From Halorussus pelagicus (GTDB lineage: Archaea; Halobacteriota; Halobacteria; Halobacteriales; Haladaptataceae), in assembly GCF_004087835.1 (NCBI RefSeq), contig NZ_CP035119.1, positions 434,001-498,000 of the forward strand: DNA of 64,000 nucleotides, given 5' to 3'. Below, piece by piece: positions 8,240 through 16,216 of this stretch (position 1 is its first letter; each line of letters begins with the position of its first letter). The position numbers were made by a program, and so were the translations under genes. A model generated the notes under the pieces. It was not told the origin of the DNA, made no database searches, and saw only the letters and a program-made list of their open reading frames with translations.

Positions 8240-9334
8240 ATGTCAAAAGATAAAAATAGATGTTCAATGCGACGTAGAAATGTTCTCAAAGCAGGCGCTG
8301 GACTTCTCGTTGGAGGAACCTCAGTACTGGGTAGCGCTAGCGCGAAACTTAGTGACTCTGTCAAAGCCGCAAAAGTGCGTGGCACTCTCTCGGACCCCAT
8401 CACCCGTGGTGCGCTGGAAGATGCCGTTGACGAACTTCTCGAAGACGTCGATGCTGAGTTTAGTGAAAGTAGACGCCAACAACTCCGTCAGCATGACGTC
8501 TCAGAAACTGGTGACATCGTTGCGTTCAACGCAGTTGTCAACAATGGGAAACCGTCCGTCTATTACGGAATCCGAGGGAAAGACGAAGAGACTTCCTCTC
8601 TGTCCACCTCATCGACTGACGATACGGACCTCTTCCGAAAAGCCGACGCTCACCTAGAGGCCAAGAAACAAGAGTCTAATCCACAGTTCTCGACGATGTC
8701 GTCCGAGTTCACTCAGATTTCGGACAAACGTCTCGATTACGAGAGTAACGAGATTGCGCCGAGTAACGTTCAGTTCCGAATCTACGAGAATGAATGGAAC
8801 AACAACTCGGACGTCATGGTGTACCAGACAAGAGTCGATCAGCGGTTGGCCGACTACATCGACGATGCTTGGAAGGGACAAATCGAGAATGCACGAATGA
8901 CTCACGACTGGAACAAGAGCAACGGTGCAAAACTTGAGGATTGGAGTCCTGCCGGAGCAGAGGAACAGAGCGGATCCGGCACTGCAACAGTCAGCATCGG
9001 GCCTAGTGGGCCTTCGGCATCGTACACATACGATTTCAAACAGGAGGAGGTCACCGTTGAGGACGAAAGCCCGTTCGAGGAAGAGACAGCGGAAGCTTTC
9101 ATCGATGTTCCCCAATCGGACGCAAGTGTTGCTTGTGACCGATACCGGGCATACAATGCAAGCATAGGTCTCTTGGACGAGTTCACCTATAGTGGGTCTC
9201 TGCCAACGCCGCACATCTGGACCGAGTTCCACGGTGCTTTCATGTATCCCGAAAATTGTAACGACGGGAGCGGCTTGTGCCCGATGGCAGAAGAGAGTGT
9301 GGACCTCTCGTACAACTTCGCTCAAGGAATTTAG
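8240..9334 (+). CDS. Tat-exported protein of unknown function
   Basis: 364 residues. The N-terminus holds a twin-arginine signal (RRRNVLKAGAGLLVGG, residues 11-26) with a likely cut after A35 (GSASA). The mature part has an alpha-helical, charged first half and a second half with few cysteines (one in SVACDRYRAY and two in NCNDGSGLC). Codon usage is AT-richer than neighbours, in line with acquisition by transfer. No enzyme motif recognised. Length, Tat signal and the small membrane protein encoded just downstream recall halocin-type secreted toxins with a companion membrane protein, but there is no recognisable sequence match. Treat that as speculation. Confidence 0.75.
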   Translation: MSKDKNRCSMRRRNVLKAGAGLLVGGTSVLGSASAKLSDSVKAAKVRGTLSDPITRGALEDAVDELLEDVDAEFSESRRQQLRQHDVSETGDIVAFNAVVNNGKPSVYYGIRGKDEETSSLSTSSTDDTDLFRKADAHLEAKKQESNPQFSTMSSEFTQISDKRLDYESNEIAPSNVQFRIYENEWNNNSDVMVYQTRVDQRLADYIDDAWKGQIENARMTHDWNKSNGAKLEDWSPAGAEEQSGSGTATVSIGPSGPSASYTYDFKQEEVTVEDESPFEEETAEAFIDVPQSDASVACDRYRAYNASIGLLDEFTYSGSLPTPHIWTEFHGAFMYPENCNDGSGLCPMAEESVDLSYNFAQGI

Positions 9335-9443
9335 ATTCCAGAATCAGACACTTTACTTGTTTAATTTTTGCTAATCTCAAGAACAGTAGTAAAATCCTAT
9401 ATCAAAAATAAAAGTATTTATATTCTGTATGTATTTGTAATGT

Positions 9444-9650
9444 ATGGCTGAGCAATCCGAGATGCGTGAGTTAGTAAACCGACTTCGGGCCATTCAATAT
9501 GTAGTTGCTGCTCTAATCTTCGGAGTGCTTTCGATTAGTGCCGTCTTGATGCCTGATGGTCAAAACTTCTCTCTCATTCTTATGTCTGTTTCAATAGGTA
9601 TCCTATTTGTATCATTTCATATTGCTACTAAAGATGAAAAGATTTCTTGA
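9444..9650 (+). CDS. Small two-helix membrane protein in the islet
   Basis: 68 residues from ATG 9444, with a TATA-like AGTATTTATA tract 20-35 bases upstream, so probably a leaderless transcript. An amphipathic N-terminus (MAEQSEMRELVNRLRAIQ) is followed by two hydrophobic segments at about residues 18-36 and 43-60. AT-rich codons like the gene before it. It has its own promoter about 100 bases after the Tat protein gene. It could be a partner, anchor or immunity-type protein for the exported protein; nothing in the sequence proves it. Confidence 0.65.
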   Translation: MAEQSEMRELVNRLRAIQYVVAALIFGVLSISAVLMPDGQNFSLILMSVSIGILFVSFHIATKDEKIS

Positions 9651-9666
9651 TATTAGATTCTCCCAC

Positions 9667-9793
9667 GCTGTTCGTCATCTAGGTGTTCGACGAGGAAAGT
9701 CCGCGCTACGCCATCCTCCTGCTCGTGGCCATCGTCGCGGTCGGTCTCGGTCCCGGCACGCGGGACATGCTCCGGGCGACATTCGGCGTCTGA
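9667..9793 (+). pseudogene. Degenerate second copy of the DUF63 gene 3' end
   Basis: Reads in frame as [20 protein letters not shown] and onward to the same [12 protein letters not shown] end and a TGA stop at 9791-9793. Compared with 7924-8057 it lacks 12 bases (the codons for QIFE), has TAG where the intact gene has TGG, and shows scattered synonymous changes. With no start and an early stop it cannot make protein. It is most simply the original 3' end of the DUF63 gene, left behind when the islet and a replacement 3' end came in. Confidence 0.75.
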
Positions 9794-9836
9794 AACCCGT
9801 CTCTTCCTCCAGTCCCGATTTCGAGCCAGTTCGTCC

Positions 9837-10781
9837 TCACGCTCGCGCGCGAGCGAGCAGTCGCTCCGCGCCAGCGGTCGTGACGCAGGCGACGAACGCG
9901 ACGGTTCCGAGTTTCCCGCCCGCGCCGGGGACCGCCGCCGCGACGCCGACGAAGACCAGTCCGCAGACCGCCCCGGCCAGCGCGACTCGCGCCTCGCCGT
10001 CGAGACGCTCCGCCGAGGACATGCCGACGAACGACGCGCAGAACGCGACGGCGGCAAGCGTCTCGCCAGCCCCCGCCAGAATCGTCGGGAAGCCGAGTCC
10101 GGCGACCAGACCGACCAGCGCCGACCCGACCACCGCACCGAGTTCGAGGCGGAGGCTCAGGACGACGGTGAGGACGGCCGCCACGACTGCGACCGGCACG
10201 AAAAGAACCGCGTCGGTCCACGGGAGCGCGCTCCCGGCGGCGTAGTCCGCCCCGGTGAGGGCGGCCGTAGTCGCGCATCCGAACAGCGCGAGCGTGCCAA
10301 GTTTTCCTCCGAATCCCGAAAAGGCGCGGTCGGCGGCGACGAACGCGAGGCCCGAGAGCAGGCCCGCGACTGCGAGGTAGCCGACCGAGGGGAAGAGCGC
10401 GGGCGAGGCCATGCCCACGAACGACCCGCAGTAAGCCGAAACGCCGACGTTTGGGACGGCGACGCCCGCGAAGAGACCGACCAGCGCCGAGGCGACAACC
10501 GGCCCGAGACCGGCGTTGACACTCAGCCAGTAGGTGAGGACCGCGGCCACGGGGACCGCGAGCGCGTCGAGGGCGTCGCTTCGGTCGAGTTCGGGCGCGT
10601 CCGGCGCGACGAGCGCGCGTTCGCGCTCGCGCGCCGCCGCGATACCGCCCGCGAGAACAATTCCGCCTTCGAGACCGACGGCGGTCGCCGAGACACCGCC
10701 CGCGGACAGCGCACTGGCGAGCAAGATAACGGGCGTGACCAACAGGACGGCGTAGCCTGCGAGACGAGTCAGCGCGTACAC
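9837..10781 (-). CDS. Polytopic membrane protein with internal duplication
   Basis: 314 residues from a GTG start at 10779-10781. Nearly all hydrophobic, about nine or ten membrane segments. Two halves repeat each other: YCGSFVGMASPA then GGKLGTLALFGCATTAA (about 115-185), and FCASFVGMSSAE then GGKLGTVAFVACVTTAG (about 245-303). Such duplication is common in transporters and channels, but I do not recognise the family. It lies 84 bases downstream of the YcaO gene on the same strand and may be co-transcribed, which makes an export or supply role for that pathway possible but unproven. Confidence 0.7.
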   Translation of the reverse strand: MYALTRLAGYAVLLVTPVILLASALSAGGVSATAVGLEGGIVLAGGIAAARERERALVAPDAPELDRSDALDALAVPVAAVLTYWLSVNAGLGPVVASALVGLFAGVAVPNVGVSAYCGSFVGMASPALFPSVGYLAVAGLLSGLAFVAADRAFSGFGGKLGTLALFGCATTAALTGADYAAGSALPWTDAVLFVPVAVVAAVLTVVLSLRLELGAVVGSALVGLVAGLGFPTILAGAGETLAAVAFCASFVGMSSAERLDGEARVALAGAVCGLVFVGVAAAVPGAGGKLGTVAFVACVTTAGAERLLARARA

Positions 10782-10865
10782 GCACGGTCGTAGTCAGGCG
10801 ACCGCTGTAGTGCGTTGCGGTTCCGGGCTGAATTGCCGCCGGTAGCGTTCCGGAGTCGCTGAGCG

Positions 10866-12644
10866 TCAGGGGTAGGGGTGCAACTCGCGGTCAAGTCGGG
10901 CCTCGAAGCCCAACTCCGGCGGAACCTCGCCCAATCGCTCGCCGAAGAACGACTCGCCGGTGAACAGCGGTTGGGCCTCGGGCACCACGACCCGAACCGC
11001 CTCGAAACCCGCACGCTCCACGTCGCGGGTCGTCAGGCGTGCGCCATAGGCCGACAGGTCGGCGTCGGCGAGGCGGGAGAGAACCGCGTCGAGTTCGGTC
11101 TCGCCGGTGGGCGCGTCGGCCGGGCCGACGCTCCCGGCGGGAATCGCGGTCTCGGCCGCGACAAATTCGCGGGCGGTTTCGGGGAAGTCTGCGTACCGGC
11201 CGATTGCGCCGTCCGCGTCGGCGGCGTCGTCCTCGCCCATCGAGCGCAACTCCATCCAGTTCTGGAGCGCCTCGGCGAGCGCGGACGTCGCCGCGCTCGC
11301 CGGGTCGAGGTCGGCGTCCGAGCCAACCGCGAACCGCGGCCACTCGCCCTCGCGGTGGACCGCGACCGCGACCACCGGCACGTCCACGTCCTGCGTGACC
11401 AGCAGGGGCGTCACCGACAACTCCTTCGCGCGTGCGCGTGATCTGAGCGCGTCGAATCGCTCGTCCTCGACCGCAAGTTCGAGCGGGTCGAACGTCGAGT
11501 ACCACGAGAGTATCGTCGCGTCGCGCTCGATGACCTCGTAGAGTCCAGCGAGCAGTGCCTCGACGGTCGAACTGCCGAGTCCCAGTCCAGTCGTGATGGA
11601 GGGCTTGTAGCGGACTTCCGGCGGCGGGAAGTGGACGAACTCCGCGGGGAGGTCCACGGCGTCCCCGCTGTGGAGGTTCCGGCCAGCGACCCACGCCAGC
11701 GTCTCGTCCGCGTCGGCGTCGGTCCACCCCTCCGGCCGGACGAACCTCGCCGGTTCGACCGCCGAATCGAGGTCGGCTGCGCGAGCGGTCTCGAACCTGT
11801 CGGTCCGGTAGACGCCCGCGGCGTAGCGTTCAAGCGCCTCGCCGAGTGCCTTCATCAGCGCCGCGTTCCAGTCGTCGGCGACGCCCGCGGCCTGTTCGGC
11901 CGCCTGCGCGTCGCTGAACCCCGTCGTGTCGGCGACCTCCGCGAGGTAGTACGGCGCGGGGAACGACTCGGCCTCGCCGATGGCGGAGACGATTCCCACG
12001 CGCTCGTCAACGGCCTGTTCGGCCCGCGAAAGCGTGGTCTCTAACTCGGTGTCGGCGTACTCGGGGTCGAGTGACGAGGGGAGGCGCAGACTCGCGTCGG
12101 ACTCGTCGTCACAGACCCCACATCCCGGTACGGGGAGCAGGGTTCGCTCGGCGTGGGGCACCTCCACGACGCCGCCGAGGACCGACGACTCGCCGCCCGA
12201 CAGAAGGGTTTCGGCCTCGCGCCCGGCGAGCGCGCCCGCGAAGCGCGCGCTCGCCGGAGAAACCTCGCTTGGGTTGGATTCGGGTTCATCGGACCCCTCG
12301 CGTTCGTCGTCCAGATTCGCGGCGACGCGCGTCCGAAGACAGCGCCAGCAGGCGGTTCCCGGTGCGAATCCCGAGACCGCGGCGTCGATGTCGAGTGCGT
12401 GACCGCCAACACCGCCGAGTTCGACCGCGAGCCACGGCGTCCCGCCGTCGCGGGCCGCGCGGTTCGCCATGGCGAACCGCGCGTCGCGGTGGTCGTCGGC
12501 TCTGCCGACGACCACCGCGAAATCGACAGTTGCGACGTTCTCGGGTTCACACTCGACGGTCTCAGTCCCCGTATCGGCGAGCGCGGCCCTCACGGCGTCG
12601 ATTGCCGGACCTGCGCCCACGAGTCCGACTGTCGGTGCGTTCAT
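10866..12644 (-). CDS. YcaO-domain cyclodehydratase with fused ThiF-like docking domain
   Basis: 592 residues. Residues 1-185 form an E1/ThiF-like partner domain with a Rossmann-type start (VGLVGAGPAIDAV) and a four-cysteine zinc site (C99, C102, C175, C178). Residues about 200-592 are the YcaO domain, with the ATP-binding acidic clusters ALGEALERYAAG, GLYEVIERDA and ALAEALQNWMELR, and a proline-rich C-terminus (HPYP). YcaO enzymes use ATP to activate peptide backbone amides, making azolines or thioamides; the fused form is typical of peptide-modifying synthetases. The substrate is unknown: no precursor peptide or dehydrogenase gene is recognised here. Haloarchaea lack methyl-CoM reductase, so the methanogen thioamidation role does not apply. 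Confidence 0.82.
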   Translation of the reverse strand: MNAPTVGLVGAGPAIDAVRAALADTGTETVECEPENVATVDFAVVVGRADDHRDARFAMANRAARDGGTPWLAVELGGVGGHALDIDAAVSGFAPGTACWRCLRTRVAANLDDEREGSDEPESNPSEVSPASARFAGALAGREAETLLSGGESSVLGGVVEVPHAERTLLPVPGCGVCDDESDASLRLPSSLDPEYADTELETTLSRAEQAVDERVGIVSAIGEAESFPAPYYLAEVADTTGFSDAQAAEQAAGVADDWNAALMKALGEALERYAAGVYRTDRFETARAADLDSAVEPARFVRPEGWTDADADETLAWVAGRNLHSGDAVDLPAEFVHFPPPEVRYKPSITTGLGLGSSTVEALLAGLYEVIERDATILSWYSTFDPLELAVEDERFDALRSRARAKELSVTPLLVTQDVDVPVVAVAVHREGEWPRFAVGSDADLDPASAATSALAEALQNWMELRSMGEDDAADADGAIGRYADFPETAREFVAAETAIPAGSVGPADAPTGETELDAVLSRLADADLSAYGARLTTRDVERAGFEAVRVVVPEAQPLFTGESFFGERLGEVPPELGFEARLDRELHPYP

Positions 12645-12725
12645 AGCGGTAGCGACGGAATGCGACCGGAAAAACGCGCTGCTATCGCTCGGGAGCTACG
12701 GCGCGAAAAAGTGACGAGTTCGGAA

Positions 12726-13550
12726 TTAGTTGAGGAGGCTCTGTGCCGCGCTGGCGAGCTGGTCGGTCTCCGCGTCACGGAGTTCGTCGTTGGCCAGCTT
12801 CAGGCGCAGGCGCGGGCGGCCGACATCGATGGGAACCTTCTCGGTACCGATGAGACCCGTGTCTTCGAGCTTCGTCTTCGTCCGGGAGAACGTCGCCTTG
12901 CTGGCGATGCCAACGTCCTCTCCCCACTTGCTGATGTCGTACAGCAGGGCCTCGTTCTTCGCGGCGACGAGCAGGCTGATGGTGACTTCGTCGAGTCCGT
13001 CACCGTCGCCACGGGCAGTCTCCATCGAGGACAGGACCTCGTCGAAGTCGTTCTGGGCGTCCGGGCTGATCTCGTCGCCGAGCGTGTCGCGGACGCGCGA
13101 GAGCGGCGGCGTGCGCAGCGAGAACTCGTCGGCCGACTCGAACTGTGCGGAGTACGAGTCGTAGGCCTCCGCGACGAACGCCTCGTCATCGGCGGTGAGA
13201 CCGCCGACGCGGTCGTCGGCCGTCACGAGCGCGATGACGACTTCGTCGGTGACGAGCAGGGAGTTGCTCGGAACCTCGTCGGTGGTGCGCAGCGAGAGCG
13301 CCCCCGAGTCGATGAGGTCGGCCGCGTTACTAGCGACGATGAAGTCCTCCATCACGTCCTTCAGGGTGCCCAACTGCGCGAGCATGCGCAGTTCCGGCAG
13401 GTCGCCCTCGTACGTGGTGGCGACGTCGATCAGTTCCTCGATGGCATCCTCCGACGGGTTGACGACGAGCATCGATTCGGGTGCTTCATCGATGACCGTC
13501 CGAAGGATTTCGGTGATTTGTTGGTCGAGTAAATTCGATTCGGTCTCCAT
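12726..13550 (-). CDS. tbsP: Transcriptional regulator TbsP (DUF5821)
   Basis: 274 residues, starting METESNLLDQQITEILRTV. The N-terminal two thirds are a sensor-like domain with VNPSEDAIEELIDVATTY and TDDEVPSNSLLVTDE-type strands; the C-terminal third is a winged helix (LYDISKWGEDVGIASKATFS, then TGLIGTEKVPIDVGRPRLRL). This architecture matches haloarchaeal TbsP, known in Haloferax as a partner of TrmB in controlling the gluconeogenic gapII gene. Lies 81 bases upstream of the YcaO gene on the same strand, so read-through is possible, though no functional link is known. Confidence 0.78.
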   Translation of the reverse strand: METESNLLDQQITEILRTVIDEAPESMLVVNPSEDAIEELIDVATTYEGDLPELRMLAQLGTLKDVMEDFIVASNAADLIDSGALSLRTTDEVPSNSLLVTDEVVIALVTADDRVGGLTADDEAFVAEAYDSYSAQFESADEFSLRTPPLSRVRDTLGDEISPDAQNDFDEVLSSMETARGDGDGLDEVTISLLVAAKNEALLYDISKWGEDVGIASKATFSRTKTKLEDTGLIGTEKVPIDVGRPRLRLKLANDELRDAETDQLASAAQSLLN

Positions 13551-13871
13551 ATACCCACAAACGTTTTACTCCTACTTAATTTTAACGTTAGTAACGGAGG
13601 GAAATCACAGATTATCCGGGGAGAGCCGAGAGACAGTTTAGCAATTCAAAGATGATTTAGGAACCGGTTTTGGGTTCTGTGTCTACCTCGTCGTAATTAA
13701 TATATCAGATTTTAAATCAACAGGGGAGAAGACGGTGAGAGACGAACCTTCAGCATTCGCGTCATCTGTGAGTAGGTTTAATGGCGGGTTTCCCGTGTTA
13801 TCCGGCATTTACCTTCCACATGAAATATGCAAAACAATAAAGTAGTGAGGGGCACTAACAAGAATCAAGCC
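13551..13871. other. AT-rich intergenic region between divergent genes
   Basis: Holds the promoter of tbsP on the minus strand (TTAAAATTAA-type tract near 13576-13586) and that of the 42-residue peptide gene on the plus strand (ACAATAAAG at 13834-13842, about 30 bases before its ATG). The middle part (13695-13720) is very AT-rich. No further gene or clear repeat seen. Confidence 0.4.
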
Positions 13872-14000
13872 ATGCGAGATAAGATTCGACGATGGGTCAT
13901 GGAGAATCCGCGAGCGATGGACGCAGCGTACGCGATGGCAGTGGGAGGGACACTCCTGGTTACTATCCAGGACGCGGCAGGTGGAAGTGGTGGTCCTTAG
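13872..14000 (+). CDS. 42-residue hydrophobic peptide converging on the CHAT gene
   Basis: ATG at 13872 to TAG at 13998-14000. The peptide has a basic helix with the motif MENPRAMDAAYA, a hydrophobic stretch (AVGGTLLVTI) and a glycine-rich end (GGSGGP). This layout (short basic start, NPR/HPR, one hydrophobic segment, terminal GGP or GP) resembles the small haloarchaeal DUF7503-type proteins. The stop codon overlaps by three bases the stop of the oppositely oriented CHAT protease gene, so the two genes share a terminus. A TATA-like tract lies about 30 bases upstream. It may be membrane-associated and could be a partner or substrate of the protease; this is inference. Confidence 0.6.
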   Translation: MRDKIRRWVMENPRAMDAAYAMAVGGTLLVTIQDAAGGSGGP

Positions 14001-16114
14001 GAACTGTTAATTCGGTGCAAAAGTTCTTCGGACCAGAACAAATCGCCGTCGTACACGAACGGCGCTTTTGCGCGTTCTAGAAATGCGAGGAGCTCCGTCT
14101 GATTGACAGTAAAATTCGATTCCGAACTCTGTAGTCGCGGCTTTTCTTGATTGCTGCGATAAAGTTCGTAAACGCCGCCAACATGAGGTATCGAGAGATT
14201 TCTGTACGTGACTTCGTATTGGTCGCCTTTATGTTCGAGCGTTGCTAAAGCGGGGAACCGATTGTCACACTGCGTGAGTCGATGCGTTCCGTCGCCGACG
14301 ACCGCGTAGTCTTTGCCCATCATGATGCGGCGTCGGGCGAGTTGAATCGCGTGTGCAATGTCGTAGCCGTGAATCAGGAGTCGGGAGAACGCCACGCCGA
14401 CCTTCGCGGCCTGCTTGTTCAGGACCTTCGTGAACGTCACCGCGCCCGCGACGCTCCCCTTCTTGATGAGGTCGTGGCCTTCGTAGTAGGAACCGCAGGC
14501 GTTCAGGAAGAACGTCTGGACGTTGCTCTCCTCGATGTTTGCCACCGAGAGATTGCCGTTTCGACACCGCAGACCGTCTTCCTCGCAGTGTCCGATGTAG
14601 TGAACGAAATCCAGGGGTGACTCCAACACGTCCGCGAGTTCGGCCTTCGAGAGGCCTTCGTGGACGGTGACGTTGATGGGAAGATTCTCGGCGCGCTCCT
14701 CGTAGATTTCGGCGACCGACTCGTGTTCGTCAGCCATCTCGTCGTCGTTGAGGATGACGGTCACGTCGATGTCGTCGTCCTCACGGTTCAGGTACTTGAA
14801 GCGGTTTTCGTAGGCTTCGGGAACCGTCTTGAACACGTCTATTGGCACGCCATCGGCGAGCCACCCGTTGACCTGCCCTTCGTGGAGAACTGGGTCGCGT
14901 CTATCGACGGATTCGACTGAGCCGGGTCCTTTCCGAGCCATCGCGGCGCGCTCTCTCGGGGTGGCCAACGTCGAAGGCGGCGTCTCGGAGTCGCCCGCGC
15001 GGTAGAAATCGTCGATAGACTTGTTCAGCAGTTCATCTTTCTCCAAGTCGGTCGATTCGGGAGGGTAGACGAGCGAGAGATTGTCGAGCAAGTATGGGAG
15101 CGAGGTCGAGTTGTCCGAGCAGGGTTCGACGTGCATGGCGAGGTGCCACTCCGGCAGGTCGTCGTCGATGCGCCGGTAGGGCGCGTCGAGATACGTCGCC
15201 AACTGCTCGGCCGGTGTGGACTCGTAAGTCGCTTCGGCGTCGATGCCAATATCATCCAACAGCGGGAGTTCCGCGAGGTCCCAACTGTACTCGCCCGCGT
15301 TCCGAACGAGGCAGTCGAGGAAGAACACCCGCCGGAGGAGGTCGGCAACCTCGTGTTGGAAGCCGGGGAAGGGAGTCAACCGGTGTTCGACGCCTGCCTC
15401 AGGCGCGCGAATCACCGGCGAGCGGCGGTCCTCGACGGACATCTCGGCCTGTAGATAGTACGCAAGCGGTGCCGCGACGAAGGCGTACTTGAACTCGTCG
15501 GGAATCGCCACCTCGATTCCCACGTCGAATCGTTCGTCACGGACTGGCTCCGGAATATCGGTCTCGTCATCGAGTTCGACGCGGGGCGGATGGCCTCGAA
15601 GCGTCGGATACGACCGGTCGGGACCCGTGACCTTGTGCGACGACGAGAGGTGCGTGACCGCCGTCGCCAGACCGTCCGGCGTCGGCGGCACCGTGATGGT
15701 ATCGACTGGCACTTCGTGATGGCTCCGGAAGCCGAGAGTCACGAGCGTCGGTTCGGGGAACGAGACGTGAAGTTCGTTGTAGTCGTCGGTTTTCGAGATG
15801 GTCGCGGTCCCCGAAAAGCGCACGTAGGTCTTGATATTGAGACTGATATCGAGCAGATACTCGTCGCTCGAAAGATCAAGCGGGTCCGCGTCGCCGCCGT
15901 GCGTGTACTCCTCCCCGGAGTTGAGACCGAGTATCTTCACCAGTGCGGCGGGGAATCGAAGCTCCGAGACGTAGCCCGATATGGTCTCGTCGAGAGCGCG
16001 GTCCACATCGTAGCCCGTCCCCGTGGCGTTCCAGTCGCTGGTCTGGATACACACCTCCGTCTTCGTACGGTCGAACACGCGCAACTCGGACTCTGTCTCC
16101 TCCCACTCTATCAT
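13997..16114 (-). CDS. CHAT domain caspase-like protease
   Basis: 705 residues from ATG 16112-16114; an in-frame TTG five codons upstream is the alternative start. Residues about 420-640 form the CHAT peptidase: FVHYIGHCEEDG carries the catalytic histidine H509, and FFLNACGSYYEGH the nucleophile C540, the spacing expected of clan CD. Downstream of these, FTKVLNKQAAKVGVAFSRLL and DYAVVGDGTHRL complete the fold. The first 400 residues are a large beta-rich region of unknown fold, likely regulatory or sensing. CHAT proteases in bacteria and archaea are linked to programmed cleavage of partner proteins in defence. A TATA-like box (AATATAAAC) is at 16147-16155. The 3' end overlaps the 42-residue peptide gene. 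Confidence 0.85.
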   Translation of the reverse strand: MIEWEETESELRVFDRTKTEVCIQTSDWNATGTGYDVDRALDETISGYVSELRFPAALVKILGLNSGEEYTHGGDADPLDLSSDEYLLDISLNIKTYVRFSGTATISKTDDYNELHVSFPEPTLVTLGFRSHHEVPVDTITVPPTPDGLATAVTHLSSSHKVTGPDRSYPTLRGHPPRVELDDETDIPEPVRDERFDVGIEVAIPDEFKYAFVAAPLAYYLQAEMSVEDRRSPVIRAPEAGVEHRLTPFPGFQHEVADLLRRVFFLDCLVRNAGEYSWDLAELPLLDDIGIDAEATYESTPAEQLATYLDAPYRRIDDDLPEWHLAMHVEPCSDNSTSLPYLLDNLSLVYPPESTDLEKDELLNKSIDDFYRAGDSETPPSTLATPRERAAMARKGPGSVESVDRRDPVLHEGQVNGWLADGVPIDVFKTVPEAYENRFKYLNREDDDIDVTVILNDDEMADEHESVAEIYEERAENLPINVTVHEGLSKAELADVLESPLDFVHYIGHCEEDGLRCRNGNLSVANIEESNVQTFFLNACGSYYEGHDLIKKGSVAGAVTFTKVLNKQAAKVGVAFSRLLIHGYDIAHAIQLARRRIMMGKDYAVVGDGTHRLTQCDNRFPALATLEHKGDQYEVTYRNLSIPHVGGVYELYRSNQEKPRLQSSESNFTVNQTELLAFLERAKAPFVYDGDLFWSEELLHRINSS

Positions 16115-16185
16115 GTCGGCGTCGTACAAGGTGTCTCACCGGGAGTTTATATTTTTGTCGCCGAGTTCTCCCACGCGAAAGGTAA

Positions 16186-16194
16186 GCTTATACT
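16186..16194 (+). promoter_or_regulatory. TATA-like box of glyA
   Basis: GCTTATACT lies 23-31 bases before the glyA ATG at 16217, pointing to a leaderless or nearly leaderless message. It is some 30 bases from the divergent CHAT gene TATA box, so the two promoters sit back to back. Confidence 0.5.
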
Positions 16195-16216
16195 CCGGGA
16201 TGCCGCGATTTTTGAT

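Larger units (their letters stand above)
8058..9659. mobile_element. AT-rich islet between two copies of the DUF63 gene terminus
   Basis: This 1.6 kb is far more AT-rich than its surroundings. It lies between the intact DUF63 stop codon and a second, degenerate copy of the same gene's last 40 or so codons (about 9667-9793). It carries a Tat-signal protein gene and a small membrane protein gene, both with AT-rich promoters. No integrase, transposase or terminal inverted repeat was seen, so how it moved is unknown. The flanking terminus copies act like long, diverged direct repeats; one 26-base stretch (7983-8008 in the first copy) is identical in both. Confidence 0.55.
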
